NCBI GenBank assembly: GCA_946894095.1
Contig: OX335658.1
Coordinates: forward strand, 14,561,001-14,625,000
Direction of reading: 5' to 3'
Source of the DNA: Incurvaria masculella
Taxonomy: Eukaryota > Arthropoda > Insecta > Lepidoptera > Incurvariidae
Length of the DNA stretch: 64,000 nt
Every line of letters begins with the position of its first letter. The first letter of the stretch is position 1. The notes beneath the pieces were generated by a model. It searched no databases and was not told where the DNA came from. It was given only the letters and a program-made list of their open reading frames with translations. This document shows positions 20,941 through 31,177 of this stretch, in pieces. Both the position numbers and the translations under genes were made by a program.

Positions 20941-22200
20941 TGAAAGTGTGCATCGTGACCTCGGACCGAATAAAGCGGCGCAGCGACAGAGTGCCGCAGT
21001 ACGCCAACCGGCCGTGCACTTTCACCGTCGTCGCTCGTCATAGCGGCACCAGCCCGGGCTCTGCAGTGCGACGGGCCGGTTGCACGCCGCCGTGTGCTAT
21101 CTAGGTTAGGCCCGGGGCGAACTGCGCGCTCGCTTGTGTTGGTTTTTGCGCGGGCCGCTTCTCGGGCGTCCATTCTTCGTGTTCTGGCTAATCTAGGGTT
21201 TTATGGACGTATCTATAGTTTGACCAAGAAAGTTTGGCAATTAGTCATACCGAATAAAAGTGTGCATCGTGACCTGGGACCGAATAAAGCGGCGCAGCGT
21301 CTAGAGTGCCGCAGTACGCCAACCGGCCGTGCACTTTCACCGTCGTCGCTCGTCATAGCGGCACCAGCCCGGGCTCTGCAGTGCGACGGGCCGGTTGCAC
21401 GCCGCCGTGTGCTATCTAGGTTAGGCCCGGGGCGAACTGCGCGCTCGCTTGTGTTGGTTTTTGCGCGGGCCGCTTCTCGGGCGTCCATTCTTCGTGTTCT
21501 GGCTAATCTAGGGTTTTATGGACGTATCTATAGTTTGACCAAGAAAGTTTGGCAATTAGTCATACCGAATAAAAGTGTGCATCGTGACCTGGGACCGAAT
21601 AAAGCGGCGCAGCGTCTAGAGTGCCGCAGTACGCCAACCGGCCGTGCACTTTCACCGTCGTCGCTCGTCATAGCGGCACCAGCCCGGGCTCTGCAGTGCG
21701 ACGGGCCGGTTGCACGCCGCCGTGTGCTATCTAGGTTAGGCCCGGGGCGAACTGCGCGCTCGCTTGTGTTGGTTCTTGCACGGGCCGCTTCTCGGGCGTC
21801 CATTCTTCGTGTTCTGGCTAATCTAGGGTTTTATGGACGTATCTATAGTTTGATCAAGAAAGTTTGGCAATTAGTCATACCGAATGAAAGTGTACACCGT
21901 GACCTCGGACCGAATAAAGCGGCGCAGCGTCAGAGTGCCGCAGTACGCCAACCGTCCGTGCACTTTCACCGTCGTCGCTCGTCATCGCGGCGCCAGCCCG
22001 GGCTCTGCAGTGCGACGGGCCTGTTGCACGCCGCTGTGTGCTATCTAGGCTAGGCCCGGGGCGAACTGCGCGCTCGCTTGTGTTGCTTCTTGCGCGGACC
22101 GCTTCTCGGGCGTGTATTCTTCGTGTTCTGGCGAATGTAGGGGTTTATGGATGGATCTATAATTTGATCAAGAAAGTTTGGCAATTAGTCATAACGAATA
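20941..22200 (+). repeat. Four tandem copies of a ~315-bp CpG-rich unit
   Basis: The word 'tgtgcatcgtgacc' or its variant starts at 20947, 21261, 21576 and 21891: spacings 314, 315 and 315. Each unit has a GC-rich first part ('aataaagcggcgcagcg' to 'gttgcacgccgccgtgtgc') and an AT-rich end ('agaaagtttggcaattagtc'). Copies two and three are nearly identical; the first and fourth diverge at the outer edges. Because 315 is a multiple of three, a 319-residue ORF is open on the + strand and repeating ORFs on the minus strand, but their content is simply the repeat translated. Confidence 0.92.
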
Positions 22201-23607
22201 AACACTGCCGCAATGGGATTTTTTCGGATTAGTTATCCCGTAACCGATTTACTTTACAGGTTATAAATTTCCGAGCACGATTCACGCTCTATGGATTTAC
22301 TTATTGCAGGTTCTTGTGATAATACAAAATGTCTTACAACAAATATTTTTAGAATAACTGAAGATATATTTCGGAATGTTCTGGTCGCCTATGTATTAAA
22401 GGCTAGCTAGTATCGGTTCTGCTTGTTCACTATTCTGTGACTTCGCTTCGCTAGTGACACGGTAACCCAGTAATGGCGGCACGGGGCGGCAGAGCCGATA
22501 CGGCGTCGGTCACCGCTGTTAGATGCTCAGAATACGTTAGAATACGCTTCTTTGTTAGATAATGTTAAATATTTACGACGATAAAAACAACAACAACAAT
22601 TCTCGTTGGGCGCCAGTTATGGAATTTAGCAACCAACGTATTTATTATAATATAGGTTATTTTCTGCCTTATTTTTTTGCTGTGATCGATTACCTAAATA
22701 AAAACTTAATAACAAATTGCCCAATTTTGATGATTATTATATCAACATATAGCCTGATTATTATTACCATATTTTATAGATCATCACGTTACAGTACCTA
22801 AGGGATGAGCAGTGAGGTTTAGATATTAGAAAACTCGAAGAAAACCCCGAATGTTTTTTTCAGCTTTAATTCTGGGGGGGCGGCGGGACTTACTTGGACT
22901 ATTAATTAATTTAGTATTTTTACATTTTGGAGTCGAGGATATTGTTCATTATTATTAAGAAGTAGTTCTTAATCTATTTCGTGTTTCACGTCCAGTGTCC
23001 TTTACTACACAAAGCTGTCCATCATTTAACGGTCCAATTTCTAAAATTTACTGAACCTATTCGATTTAGAAGTCAAACGCCGTTTTCATTTGATACACAA
23101 TCGAGTTATCGACGATCAATACGGACCTCGACGCGGGTATAAATTACGTCCCAAGCAGGTGTCGTAATTTCAATTATAAACCCGTGTCGTGAGTGAAGTT
23201 TTGATGTGGGTGCGACCTAATACGTTAAATGTTGATAAGGAAAATAAATCCGGGCGTGTGCGAGCTGATATGCGTCCCAGTAATTTGGTTTCCCGCATCA
23301 ATACGTGGTATCGTGTCATCGTCGTGCTTTTCGAAATACTTTTACGCTTGGAACTCGTTAATCACGCTCAGTGTCATGTCTCGGAATTGGAGGTCGCTAT
23401 TGTTTAAATTTTGGACAGCGGCAATTAATGTGCGCATAATCCCACCGCGGGGGGGAGGGGTGGGGGGTCGCTGGGGATGCCAGGGGCGAGTGGGCCCGTG
23501 CGTTGGTCGTTGGACATCTGCCGCGTCCGAATTCATTTATCACGCCGGACAACGCCGCATGGTGTTTGACGCAATCTCGCCACGCTCGTGCCGCCGCCAC
23601 GCGTTTT
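22201..23607. other. No gene recognised
   Basis: Mixed sequence: AT-rich with a GC-rich island at about 23440-23600 ('cgcgggggggaggggtgg'). ORFs 22562-22801, 23189-23675 and minus 23342-23600 are unrecognised and not supported by splice sites. Confidence 0.4.
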
Positions 23608-23737
23608 TAAAAAATCCGGTCAAGTGTGAGTCCGACTCGCACACGAAGGGTTCCGTACCATCGTACAAGATTTAACACAAAAAAATCACGATTTTTGTAT
23701 GGAGGCCCCCCTTTATTTTTTATTTTTATTACTTTTT
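23608..23737 (-). mobile_element. (GTCY)n MITE right-end fragment, inverted
   Basis: Begins 'aaaatccggtcaagtgtgag' and 'gaagggttccgtaccatcg', the reverse complement of the MITE right end, continuing to 'atggaggccccccttt', then stops. It is joined head-on to the full copy that follows. Confidence 0.8.
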
Positions 23738-24019
23738 AGGGTTCCGTACCCAAAGGGTGAAAACTAAGCCTCCGCTGTCCGTCCGTCCATCCGTCCGTCC
23801 GTCCGTCTGTCACAGGGCTGTATCTTATGAACCATAATAGGTAGGCAGCTGAAATGTTCACAGAATGTGTATTTATTTTGCCGCTATAACAACAAATAGG
23901 TAAAATGAAAAAATAATAAAAATGGGGTCCCATACAATAAACGTTTTTTTTTTGTGTTAGATCTTGCGATTGTACGGAGCCCTTCGTGTGCGAGTCCGAC
24001 TCGCACTTGGCCGGTTTTT
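23738..24019 (+). mobile_element. (GTCY)n MITE, full copy
   Basis: 'agggttccgtacccaaaggg' at the left, a CCGT/CCAT microsatellite, 'cacagggctgtatctta', 'ataacaacaaataggtaa' and the right end 'cgactcgcacttggccggtt'. Confidence 0.85.
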
Positions 24020-24096
24020 ACCTACTTGTTGTTATAACGGCAAAATTAATACACACTGTGAATATTTCAGCTGCCTACCTATTACGGTTCATGAGT
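24020..24096 (-). mobile_element. (GTCY)n MITE internal fragment, inverted
   Basis: 'cttgttgttataacggcaaa', 'cagctgcctacctatta' and 'ggttcatgag' are the reverse complement of the MITE interior. The piece lacks both ends and abuts the full copy. Confidence 0.7.
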
Positions 24097-24219
24097 ATAA
24101 TATTATAAAACTGTATCCATGAATGTAGCCCAATGTTAGCCGATTCCTGTTAAAAGGCCCGAATTTAAAACTGTCTCTGCATGACGAAGAAAATAGGTCA
24201 GCCGTCCGAAAGTCCAAGT

Positions 24220-24769
24220 TTAAGGTGGCCCAACCCGGCGGCCTCAACTCATTTGCGGGCACGGCACAAAACCGTGCTGTTGCGCTCTGGGACCTTCTCT
24301 GTTTCTAAGAATAAGACAGGCTCCGTTATGAGGAAGATGCAACCTGTCCACAAAAAAGACAATGTGCATAGTGTATGATTTGGTAAGATTTACGAAAATT
24401 TTAATTTTAAAACGACTTATAGCTAAAAGTAAACCACGACCGCTGTAGTCAAAAATCTAACAAAAACCAAATAGATTATAAATCTTGATTAAATAAGCTA
24501 TGTCTGATGACTAATCTTTTTAAGATGTTCTTACTTTATCATTGCGCAATTCACCTCCAAAGTAATTGTACAAAACGCGCGAAAAATCCGAACTTTCGGA
24601 CATTATAACTTGGAAACCAAACACAATTTTACAATGCCAATGGTCATTAGACATCTAGTTCAATCAAATAAAGCGATATTGAGCAAAATTTTGGATCTCT
24701 GACAAGAAATATAGGCGTGATCTTCTTTCCCCTTTTGTATGGGGAGATGAGCGGGTTGGGCCACCTTAA
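24220..24769. mobile_element. TTAA-flanked MITE with 'ggtggcccaacccg' TIRs
   Basis: The element is 542 bp between TTAA at 24220-24223 and TTAA at 24766-24769. Its ends are perfect inverted repeats: 'ggtggcccaacccg' and 'cgggttgggccacc'. TTAA target duplications are the hallmark of piggyBac-type insertion. There is no transposase; the ORF at 24181-24378 overlaps the left end and is not conserved. Confidence 0.75.
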
Positions 24770-25300
24770 GGTAGAAAGTTTGGTTATCTAAAAGTACGAA
24801 CAATACGCAACATCGCGACATCTGGTAACCCTATTCGCGGGGAATGCCGTCCGCTCACGCGTCGCGTTTCGGTAGCTTCGGCGCGACTGGGCCCGATTTG
24901 CATTCGTTGACCCTGACCATTGAGAATATGAGTTGGAATTTAATATGCACAAGCCGCAAGCCATGTGAGCTATGTGATTCGTATTCTTTAATCGGTATAT
25001 TAAAATATTGTCCACCATTTTGGATCCGGTGAAGATATTTTTTTTGTTAATTTACTTTAGCATAGAAAACGATTTTAACAGCCGTCCCGATTTTTTTTAA
25101 GTAAACTCGGACTCATTATCAGGCCTATTTAAAATATGGTATGAGTGAACGGCTAAGCTTCAGTTCACTTGTGCGAAATTCAAAACAACGTAAGCGACTT
25201 GCCAGTTAATTTACCACGGGGTTTCCTGGATGTAAAACTCGGACTATGCTCTCAATCGAATTCGACGCGTTCCAAGTTTGAGTAGGAATACGTCAATCAG
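24770..25300. other. No gene recognised
   Basis: Ordinary mixed sequence; ORFs at 24788-25018 (minus) and 24844-25032 (plus) are unrecognised. Confidence 0.4.
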
Positions 25301-25520
25301 GCGCGTTGCTACTTGCGATGGCGGCGGAGAGCGGCGCGCGCGTGCCGCCCGCGTGACGTCACACCTGTCCGCGGCGCCGCGCGCCGGACGGGCGGTGTGA
25401 CGTCACGCGCGTTGGCGGAGGCTCGCGGGAGGGGTCCGCCGTCTCCGCGGTGCGGACCGCGCGTCGTGGCCTCGCACCTCGCCGCGTGCTGATGTAATGC
25501 CTCCGCGAACGGTGTTGTGG
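25300..25520. promoter_or_regulatory. CpG-rich patch
   Basis: Dense CpG ('gcggcgcgcgcgtgccgcc', 'gtgacgtcacgcgcg') with two TGACGTCA sites (about 25352 and 25398), the CRE/ATF consensus palindrome. A regulatory patch is plausible, but no exon with splice sites was found next to it. Confidence 0.3.
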
Positions 25521-25522
25521 TG

Positions 25523-25568
25523 CTTACCACAGAAATCTGAATTCCGATTTCTGTGGTGCTTACCGTCA
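25523..25568. repeat. Perfect short hairpin
   Basis: 'ccacagaaatc' and 'gatttctgtgg' flank 'tgaattcc', preceded and followed by 'tgcttacc'. The stem is 11 bp with an 8-nt loop and lies between a CpG patch and a MITE. Function unknown. Confidence 0.7.
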
Positions 25569-25626
25569 CGACTATAGGAACGCGGTGGTCAAAACATTCG
25601 CTGAACGATTATTATTTACAGTACCA

Positions 25627-25751
25627 GTCGTATTCAGAGTGAACCTGACAAAACTTAGTACGGGATTAGCACCGGACTAACCATACTAAAAACCGGTTTA
25701 GTCCGGCCATAATCCGCGTATTAAAGTTAGTCCACCCACTCTGAATACGAC
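25627..25751. mobile_element. Short MITE with 'gtcgtattcagagt' TIRs
   Basis: 125 bp with ends 'gtcgtattcagagt' and 'actctgaatacgac'. The centre reads 'accggactaaccatac' and 'aaccggtttagtccgg'. Related copies: 50995-51109, 63045-63135 and 63537-63643. This copy has the clearest ends. Confidence 0.75.
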
Positions 25752-25949
25752 AGTTAGTGTAATTTTTTTACATTTTAGACTAATATGTTGTTTTTAACAT
25801 TAAACGGGATAGAACATTCCAGGCACAAATGTTTTATGATCGCTCCGAACTACAAAGAAATATCAACGATCTCGTATTTGAGAAATGTACTTTGATATGC
25901 TATACTGCGAAATTGCACATCCGCTAGTTAAAAAATCACCGATTAATAT

Positions 25950-26085
25950 TATAATGAGGTGATCAAGTTGCATACTATAGCTCGTGCCTGTTTCCTAGTC
26001 AAATTAAGAAAAAAATACTGAAATTATGCACATTAAATAAATCGAATGAGAGCTACGTCTGTACGTTTTGGTTTTTTTAAATAAT
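25950..26085 (+). mobile_element. Half copy of the 48030-48380 MITE
   Basis: 'gaggtgatcaag', 'ctcgtgcctgttt', 'gtcaaattaagaaaaaaa', 'tgcacattaaataaa' and 'gagctacgtctgtacg' match the left half of that element. The right inverted half is missing. Confidence 0.65.
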
Positions 26086-26698
26086 TTAACCGGAGCGCAT
26101 CACCGTTATAGTAGGCTTTTTGCAAGAAAAGCGTATGTGGCTTCAAGTCCAATATGTGGTGGGTAAGGTGATGCCGTTTGTATAGGGTGGGGCATAAGTC
26201 ACGAAGGGGTTACAACTTCTTATTGATTTTTCTTTTTGTCAATCTTAAATATGTAATGAAATTTTAAAAAAAACTTTCTTTGCAAGCCAATATGGTTTAC
26301 AAAAAGGCGGAATTAATGCCATCAAGCATTAAGATAAATGAAATATCTCATGAGATAAGGCATCGAGATAATAAAATAAAACTGAATGGAATATTTTTGA
26401 TGTAGATTTTTAATATTAAATTTTAGGTAACGTAAATTACTGCCATGTACAGCCTCAAAAAGCAATTTCATTCGATTTTTTTCAGAACATGAGGAACACG
26501 ATGACACTAAATGTAAGTGTCAATGTTATATTTTATGTTTTAAACACCGTCGTGACTTTTGCCCCACCCAGTACAGACATTTCCTGTAGCTTCAGTATAG
26601 TTTAGTGATCATTGATCAGCCTTCAATAAGTTGCAATGCGATCTCTACGTTCTCTCCTCTAAAATAAATTTTGATGTTAAAATACAAGGCACCTCTTA
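26086..26698. other. No gene recognised
   Basis: AT-rich spacer between MITEs. The ORF at 26322-26507 (minus) is unrecognised. Confidence 0.4.
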
Positions 26699-26857
26699 GC
26701 CCCGGTTGCACGAAAGAACAAAAAATCAAAATCAACGTCAAAGTATGATCAAACGCGTCACTTTGTGTGGACAGTATGGAAGGAACTCTATGCAGTTCAC
26801 TAAAAGTGACGTGTTTGAACATTGAATAACTCGGCCGTCTCTTCGTGCAACCGGGGC
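26699..26857. mobile_element. MITE with 'gccccggttgcacgaa' TIRs
   Basis: 159 bp, ends 'gccccggttgcacgaa' and 'ttcgtgcaaccggggc', flanked by TTA on both sides as likely target duplication. Internal words 'tatggaaggaactctatg' and 'gtgacgtgtttgaaca' recur in the nested copy at 60616-60775. Confidence 0.8.
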
Positions 26858-26936
26858 TTAATCTTTGGTCAACTGCATAAGGATTCTAAACAAAGCATAT
26901 GCTGTCTCTTAAGGTCGGTAAGCATCATAAAATTTC

Positions 26937-27262
26937 GCCTCCCATACAAACGTAGTTTACTAATAATTTGAAAACCACTATTCCAACATACTTGATGTTT
27001 GGTATCTAATATTAGGCTACAAATATCTGTGTATGCATGCCTTTGTTTTTTCGGTAAATGTATTCTGGGTCAAGCCACAAAGAAAACAAAATTCGTATGA
27101 AGATTTTCTTTTTGCTTTCATTTCATTCGGTTTGGATTTTTCAAAAAAACAAAAGCATGCAGACACAGATATTTGTTACCTGATATTATATATTAAATAT
27201 CAATTCAATATTCCATAGCGGTTTCCAAATGATTAGTAAACTACGTTTGTATGGGGAGCATA
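26937..27262. mobile_element. MITE with 'catacaaacgtagtttac' TIRs
   Basis: Left 'ccatacaaacgtagtttact', right 'agtaaactacgtttgtatgg'. The interior is itself partly palindromic: 'atatctgtgtatgcatgc' against 'gcatgcagacacagatat'. A diverged copy is at 3444-3674. Confidence 0.75.
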
Positions 27263-28080
27263 GCTTACGGGCGGTTCTTAAGGATGTTCCGACCCATACA
27301 AATTACTTGAGGTCAGAGCTCCTTATTTTTTTGTATTAGTGTGTTGCTATAAGCGGATATCATATTATCATAACCTCAAGTAGTCGCAAAATTAATGAGG
27401 ACCCTGTATTATGACGCAAAGTCTGGGAAAAAAACCCATCAAATCTCTCTATTGACACGCACACACTCACAGAAACAGACGCGCACTCTCTTAGTAGCGC
27501 ACCTGGTGTCGGCGGGCGGCGGAGGCGGAGAATGCGATTCGGGGCGGTGCAGAGCGCTCGTACCTACCGAAATTGACTTCCGAATTATTGGTATTATCTA
27601 GGGTAGCGCATTTGAGTTATTTTGTTCGATATACATATTTACAAAGCTAGAGTTCACATCAATTGTCTTTGCTAAAACTAGCAAAACGGGTCACTGAATA
27701 CCTACCTTGGCACATTTTTGTAAGAAAGTAATAAGTTATTGTTACGGATACATTTCATTTTCCTTGGAATGGACTGTATTATAATATAATATAATATGAA
27801 TAAAATTCATTGATGTACCTACCTAAATACAATTTAGCTATCCATATATCGATGCAAATACTTAGGTATAGAACGCAAAAAATTTGACGAATTGCGGTCT
27901 GTATGGTAAGTATGTCACCTGCTGACGAAAAATTTAATTACTGCAGATAAGACATAACAACAAGATTACATCATACATTTGTTATATAATTGCATATAAT
28001 CAAGCCGTTTCTGATTATCTTTAGGCAGATTGGTGTAGGTAACGTATTCGCAGCCATGATCTCTACCTTTATGCAAAGAT
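27263..28080. other. No gene recognised
   Basis: AT-rich with a small GC-rich piece near 27505-27555. No shared repeat or exon signal noticed. Confidence 0.4.
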
Positions 28081-28084
28081 AAGC

Positions 28085-28530
28085 CAATTGCTCGAAGGAG
28101 TCGTAGGATTCGAGCGTAAACGACCCGCGGCCTCGCCCGCGAGAGGCGGAGGGCCGCCGCCGCCGCGGTGCCGCCCGCCGCCATCTCGTTGTCTTCTTCC
28201 GCCCGCGTAAGCGGACGGGAGAAACGGCTTTTGGCGGTTTGCCTCTTGGCCGTGGTGTCATACGCTGCCTGCTACTGCAGGCAGGTCTCTGGGGGGCCAG
28301 TGAAGCGTCGACACGCATGAACATCGACGTCGCCAGTCGTCAGAAGTCCTCTAGAAGCTCTATCTTCGCCTTGAGGTACCTCGCGATCGTTGCGATCCTC
28401 GCGTAGCGGGGAGCGCCCGTGATGGTCCGGAGCGCTAGGGTTGGCGGCGGCGCGAGGGGCGGCGGCGGGGGAGGAGGCACCACGGCCGCCCCCCGCCCGC
28501 CGCCACGTTTCAGTCGTTTCGCTGCGCTTG
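28085..28530. promoter_or_regulatory. CpG-rich island upstream of candidate exon
   Basis: About 450 bp of high GC and CpG ('ggccgccgccgccgcggtg', 'cgcggcctcgcccgcgag', 'gcggcgcgaggggcggcgg') preceding an ATG-containing candidate exon with a consensus donor. The arrangement suggests a promoter. The minus-strand ORFs through it are low-complexity. Confidence 0.4.
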
Positions 28531-28622
28531 ATGTGATTTACACGAAAGTTGGGAAGAGCGGACGACTGACTTTATCGTAATTACGTATTATTTATTAGCG
28601 TGAAGTGATTTTTTTCAAAAAA

Positions 28623-28715
28623 ATGAAGAGACTGCACGCTAAACACCAATCAATATTCTGGATCCAGGAATATCAAACGTTCTCGCACGGCAATGCGACG
28701 ACATTATGGAGTAGA
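28623..28715 (+). CDS. Candidate first coding exon, unknown gene
   Basis: An ATG in good context (aaaaaaATGA) starts 31 codons, MKRLHAKHQSIFWIQEYQT followed by FSHGNATTLWSR, ending AGA|GTAAGT, a strong 5' splice site in phase 0. A CpG island is directly upstream. Read without splicing, the frame stops at about 28815. I do not recognise the peptide; the matching acceptor exon was not found. An in-frame upstream ATG exists at 28605. It could also be a chance ORF. Confidence 0.3.
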
Positions 28716-29250
28716 GTAAGTGAAGACCAAAGTATTATGTTGAAGGCGTCTATAGTTAGGCAGACTATGAAAACAAACGATTTGGTAGGTAGGTATATAA
28801 CAAATCAACCCTACTAAATATTCAGCCAGTTATACTTTACACCGTAAATACCTACATTTTTACTTCAAATCAATATTTAGGTTAGATACCTACCTACATG
28901 ACATAACTTTTCTACATAGTTCGAGCAATACATTTGTAGATTTACAGAAATATTGGTACATCTGTAGATTTACGGATGTGTTGCTACCTACCTACATGAA
29001 ATATTTGTATTGTACAGCCGACATAACGCTTGGAGAGACCCAAAAACGACTGAGAATGCACTCTCCGAACATCACGATCAAGAAACCATTTCAAGGAGCC
29101 TTCCACCAACGGACTCGACGGATGAAACGTATGTACCTATATGTATGTAGCTACCTACCTACTCTAAAACGGCGCAAGGTACCTTGTATAAATTATATCT
29201 CATGGCATTATAGGTGCAACTTGCACTGCTTTCTAGCATGTATACTTACA
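28716..29250. other. No gene recognised
   Basis: Rich in 'ctacctac' words; otherwise featureless. An ORF at 28978-29331 runs into a MITE and is not conserved. Confidence 0.4.
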
Positions 29251-29329
29251 AAAAACCGGCCAAGTGCGAGTCTGACTCGCACACGAAGGGCTCCGTGCCA
29301 TCGAATAAGCCTAAAAAAATCACGTTTTT
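29251..29329 (-). mobile_element. (GTCY)n MITE right-end fragment, inverted
   Basis: 'aaaaaccggccaagtgcgag' and 'acgaagggctccgtgccatc', abutting a + copy at 29330 as in the cluster at 23608. Confidence 0.8.
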
Positions 29330-29468
29330 AGGGTTCCGTACCCAAAAAGTGAAAACGGAACCCATTACTAAACCTCCGCTGTCCGTCCGTCCGTCCGTCC
29401 GTCCGTCCGTCCGTCCGTCCGTACGTCCGTCTGTCACAGGGCTGGAACTTGGCCGGTTTTTTTTTTTG
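29330..29468 (+). mobile_element. (GTCY)n MITE with internal deletion and long microsatellite
   Basis: Left end 'agggttccgtacccaaaaag', a CCGT tract of about 50 bp (29383-29432), then 'cacagggctgga' fused directly to the right end 'acttggccggtt'. The middle of the element is deleted. Confidence 0.8.
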
Positions 29469-29472
29469 TAAA

Positions 29473-29677
29473 AGGGCCCCCTTTATTTTTAATTGAATTT
29501 ATTTTTCTTCTATTTGTTGTTATAGCGGCAAAATAAATACACATTCTGTAAAAGTTTCAACTGCCTACCTATTACAGTTCATGAGATACAGCCCTGTGAC
29601 AGACGGACGGACGGACGGACGAACAGCGGAAGCTTAGTAATAGGGTTCCGTTGGCCCCCTTTGGGTACGGGACCCTA
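29473..29677 (-). mobile_element. (GTCY)n MITE, inverted, lacking the right end
   Basis: Reads 'gttgttatagcggcaaaata', 'cagctgcctacctatta'-like block, 'gatacagccctgtgacaga', GGAC/ACGG repeats and 'tagtaatagggttccg' to 'gggtacgggaccctaaaa', i.e. the reverse complement of the left two-thirds. Confidence 0.8.
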
Positions 29678-29729
29678 AAATGGGTAGGATTACATTGGGG
29701 TCTTGGGATACTTAGGGTCAAAAGACTAC

Positions 29730-29800
29730 GACGCGCCGCCACCACCGCGCGGTGGTGGCGCGGCGGCGGCGGCGGCGCGGCGCGCGCTCCATCTGAGCAC
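29730..29800. other. Short CpG-rich, GCG/CCG low-complexity patch
   Basis: 'cgccgccaccaccgcgcgg' followed by 'gcggcggcggcggcgcgg'. It is partly self-complementary. Interpretation open. Confidence 0.4.
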
Positions 29801-29989
29801 TATGCATTGATCTTGTAAAATGTAGGTAACTAGGTAGGTAACTGTTGATAGGTAATAACCATAGACCTAGCATGCGCGTAATAACTAAATAGATATTCCT
29901 ATTTAGTTTGGTTTGCATGAACTAACAATTACCAACCGCTGGTATTCAGAGCAATGACATATTCTGCTGCATATAAGGTGATTTTGTAA

Positions 29990-30690
29990 TAATCTACAAG
30001 CCTTTTAGGGTTGATTCAGTATCTGATATAGAAAAACTTTTGCCAAGAAACTATGCACCTATCGGTAATGGTTTCCAAGAAATGATTAAATATTCAAAGC
30101 GCGCGAACTGTTTCGTTCCCGTTTTGACGACCCGCGCCGAACGAATAGTCCATAGAGGTAGAGGCGCAGCTGTAATGTAGGTAGGTATGTACATATCGTG
30201 CTTCTCTATACTTGGTCGGTGTACCTAAGCATGTTTGCATCCTTTTCCGCCCGATCGGCACTCGCGTCCGATGAATAAGTCCGATGCGCGCCACTGACCT
30301 AGAGCTGCTACCTACTACTAATATTGCTTTCACAACGAAAACAAACGTCCTTCAGTGAGAGAGGCAGCAGGGAGCTGTACCCTGTCAGCGCACGCGGCGC
30401 GCGCGGCGGTAAATTGTGTCTTGCGTCAGTGGGTCACAGTAAGGTCAATGCCCCGTGGTTGACATCTATTATTTAGGCAGTTGAAGAGTTGGTGCACTTT
30501 TCTTGGAAACCATTACCGATAAATGCATAGTTTCTTCGCAAAAGTTGTTACAATACTGGGAAGAACGTACTGGTTAAATTTCTCAAAAAATCAAATGGAA
30601 CAAAAAAAAAAGCATACTACATTCTTAGCAAAAGTTATTCTATATCAGATACTGAATCAACCCTATGCGGCTTGTAGATTATTAAAAATA
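29990..30690. repeat. Inverted-repeat-bounded unit with CpG-rich core
   Basis: 29998-30085 ('gttgattcagtatctgatat', 'aagaaactatgcac', 'ggtaatggtttccaaga') returns inverted in pieces at 30500-30545 and 30620-30690. Between the arms lies about 410 bp with CpG-rich segments ('gcacgcggcgcgcgcggcgg'). An AT-rich piece (30545-30620) is inserted in the right arm only. Confidence 0.6.
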
Positions 30691-30834
30691 TACAGGGCTA
30701 TTTTGTTGAAGGTTGAATCAATGTGTTATAGTGAACCTATTAGCGTTGGTACATTGGGAATTAATTTTTTTTGTCTGAGTTAAAATGATTTTTTTCTCAA
30801 AAAACTACGTATTCATGTTTACCCCAATAAAAAG

Positions 30835-31015
30835 TTCGCTCCGCGAACGCAAAGACGCGGCGCCGGTAGTACGAGTATGTAGCGAGGGGCAAGGTGCACT
30901 GCGCGCGAGCGGAGCGAGGTACGTGCGGTGTGCACCTCGCTCCGTTAGAAGCCGCCGCAGCCTCCGCGCTGCCGCCTCCGCTGTCGTCGTCTCCGCGCTG
31001 ACGACGAAATTATAA
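30835..31015. promoter_or_regulatory. CpG-rich patch
   Basis: 'cgcaaagacgcggcgccgg' and 'cgctgccgcctccgctgtcg' mark a GC-rich patch; an inverted motif 'gcgagcggagcgaggt' and 'acctcgctccg' is present. No splice-competent exon identified. Confidence 0.25.
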
Positions 31016-31177
31016 ATTCGTAGGTGTGCACTTACCATTGCGTGCATGGGTACCATCGACGACATTAGTCCAGTAGCACATTCCAGGGCGATTGCTGTGA
31101 AGCCATAGTAAAAGGGAAACAAGTAGGTAAACTGTTGACATTGAACCAGTTCAATGTAGCCGTGCTCATAAAAGGGA

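Noticed and set aside
21094..22053. A 319-residue + strand ORF, the longest in the window
   Set aside because: It is a translation of the 315-bp tandem repeat; its period is a multiple of three. No domain, splice site or codon pattern supports a protein.
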